From Neobacillus massiliamazoniensis (GTDB lineage Bacteria > Bacillota > Bacilli > Bacillales > Cytobacillaceae), in the NCBI RefSeq assembly GCF_001048695.1, contig NZ_CVRB01000004.1, positions 372,001-436,000 on the forward strand: a DNA stretch of 64,000 nucleotides, written 5' to 3'. The position numbers were made by a program, and so were the translations under genes. Shown in pieces: positions 63,840 to 64,000 of this stretch. The notes beneath the pieces were generated by a model. It did not search any database. It saw nothing but the letters and a program-made list of their open reading frames with translations, and had not been told where the DNA came from. How positions within the stretch are numbered: the first letter of the stretch is position 1; each line of letters begins with the position of its first letter.

Positions 63840-64000
63840 TTACAAAATAATAAGTTCTTTTGTAGAGTGAGTTAATGCTTCATTTCCAGCCATGGTAATA
63901 AGAGTATCGTCTTCAATCCGAACACCACCAAGGCCTGGGATATAAATACCCGGTTCACAAGTTACGACCATTCCTGGTTCTAAAATAAAATCAGACTTAA
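63840..64000 (-). CDS. yqhT: Xaa-Pro aminopeptidase (M24B), C-terminal fragment at window edge
   Basis: The last 52 codons or so of a minus-strand gene that begins beyond the window. Visible is [20 protein letters not shown] then [11 protein letters not shown]: the two metal-binding Glu residues of pita-bread aminopeptidases (CEPG and RIEDD). The stop TAA is at 63840. Position before efp matches B. subtilis yqhT (papQ). Confidence 0.88.
   Translation of the reverse strand, partial: KSDFILEPGMVVTCEPGIYIPGLGGVRIEDDTLITMAGNEALTHSTKELIIL

Overview
The window is a chromosomal segment of a low-GC, endospore-forming Bacillaceae (Bacillus/Neobacillus/Mesobacillus-like). Evidence: spo0A, spoIVB and the complete spoIIIAA-AH operon are present; gene order rnz/zwf - dinB - yqjE - mmdA - mce - art - brxB - bkd operon - bkdR - yqzF - yqiK - spo0A - spoIVB - recN - argR - yqxC - dxs - ispA - xseBA - folD - nusB - yqhY - accCB - spoIIIA - efp - yqhT follows the Bacillus subtilis yqj-yqi-yqh region; ribosome binding sites are strong AGGAGG types. 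Nearly all genes lie on the minus strand. I saw no tRNA, rRNA or CRISPR array.

Layout. 1-12 kb: RNase Z, glucose-6-phosphate dehydrogenase, two 52-bp-period tandem repeat blocks, DNA polymerase IV, a PepT-like peptidase, acyl-CoA carboxyltransferase plus methylmalonyl-CoA epimerase, the mini-protein Prli42, an arginine-type ABC transporter and bacilliredoxin. 12-28 kb: methylmalonyl-CoA mutase (mutA, scpA) with its GTPase MeaB, next to the branched-chain keto-acid operon ptb-bcd-buk-lpdV-bkdAA-bkdAB-bkdB, which has a near-perfect sigma-54 promoter and the activator gene bkdR upstream. Together these could take Leu/Val/Ile to acyl-CoAs and carry the propionyl-CoA arm to succinyl-CoA. 28-50 kb: conserved sporulation and housekeeping genes (spo0A with sigma-H promoter and 0A boxes, spoIVB, recN, argR, dxs, ispA, xseAB, folD, nusB, accBC) and the spoIIIA operon with a sigma-E promoter. 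The spoIIIA operon is interrupted between AC and AD by a structured non-coding insert with a perfect 22-bp hairpin.

50-63 kb is the unusual part. Between spoIIIAA and efp, neighbours in B. subtilis, lies an island with a SIMPL-domain protein and a near-complete System I (Ccm) cytochrome c maturation operon: thioredoxin-like CcmG/ResA, a 44-aa CcmD, CcmC, CcmB, CcmA, a CcmI-like protein, CcmH, CcmF and a CcmE with the CxxxY variant haem site. Bacilli normally use System II (ResBC). Two unrecognised signal-peptide/beta-domain/TM/coiled-tail proteins are embedded in it. Upstream is a two-gene operon: a di-haem cytochrome c and a PCYCGC-motif lipoprotein whose reading frame contains one in-frame TGA. 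That TGA falls where the family has the first Cys of a CxxC motif and is followed by a hairpin at bacterial-SECIS distance, so it is a strong candidate selenoprotein (U-D-I-C) that ordinary annotation would truncate to 103 aa.

The right edge has an IS150-type IS3-family element inserted exactly in the loop of the efp terminator, then efp and the 3' end of an Xaa-Pro peptidase gene. Several dispersed repeat families (about 240-bp GC-rich elements, GGATGTCCC hairpins, GGACAATTCTCGAAGTC elements) sit in intergenic gaps across the window.
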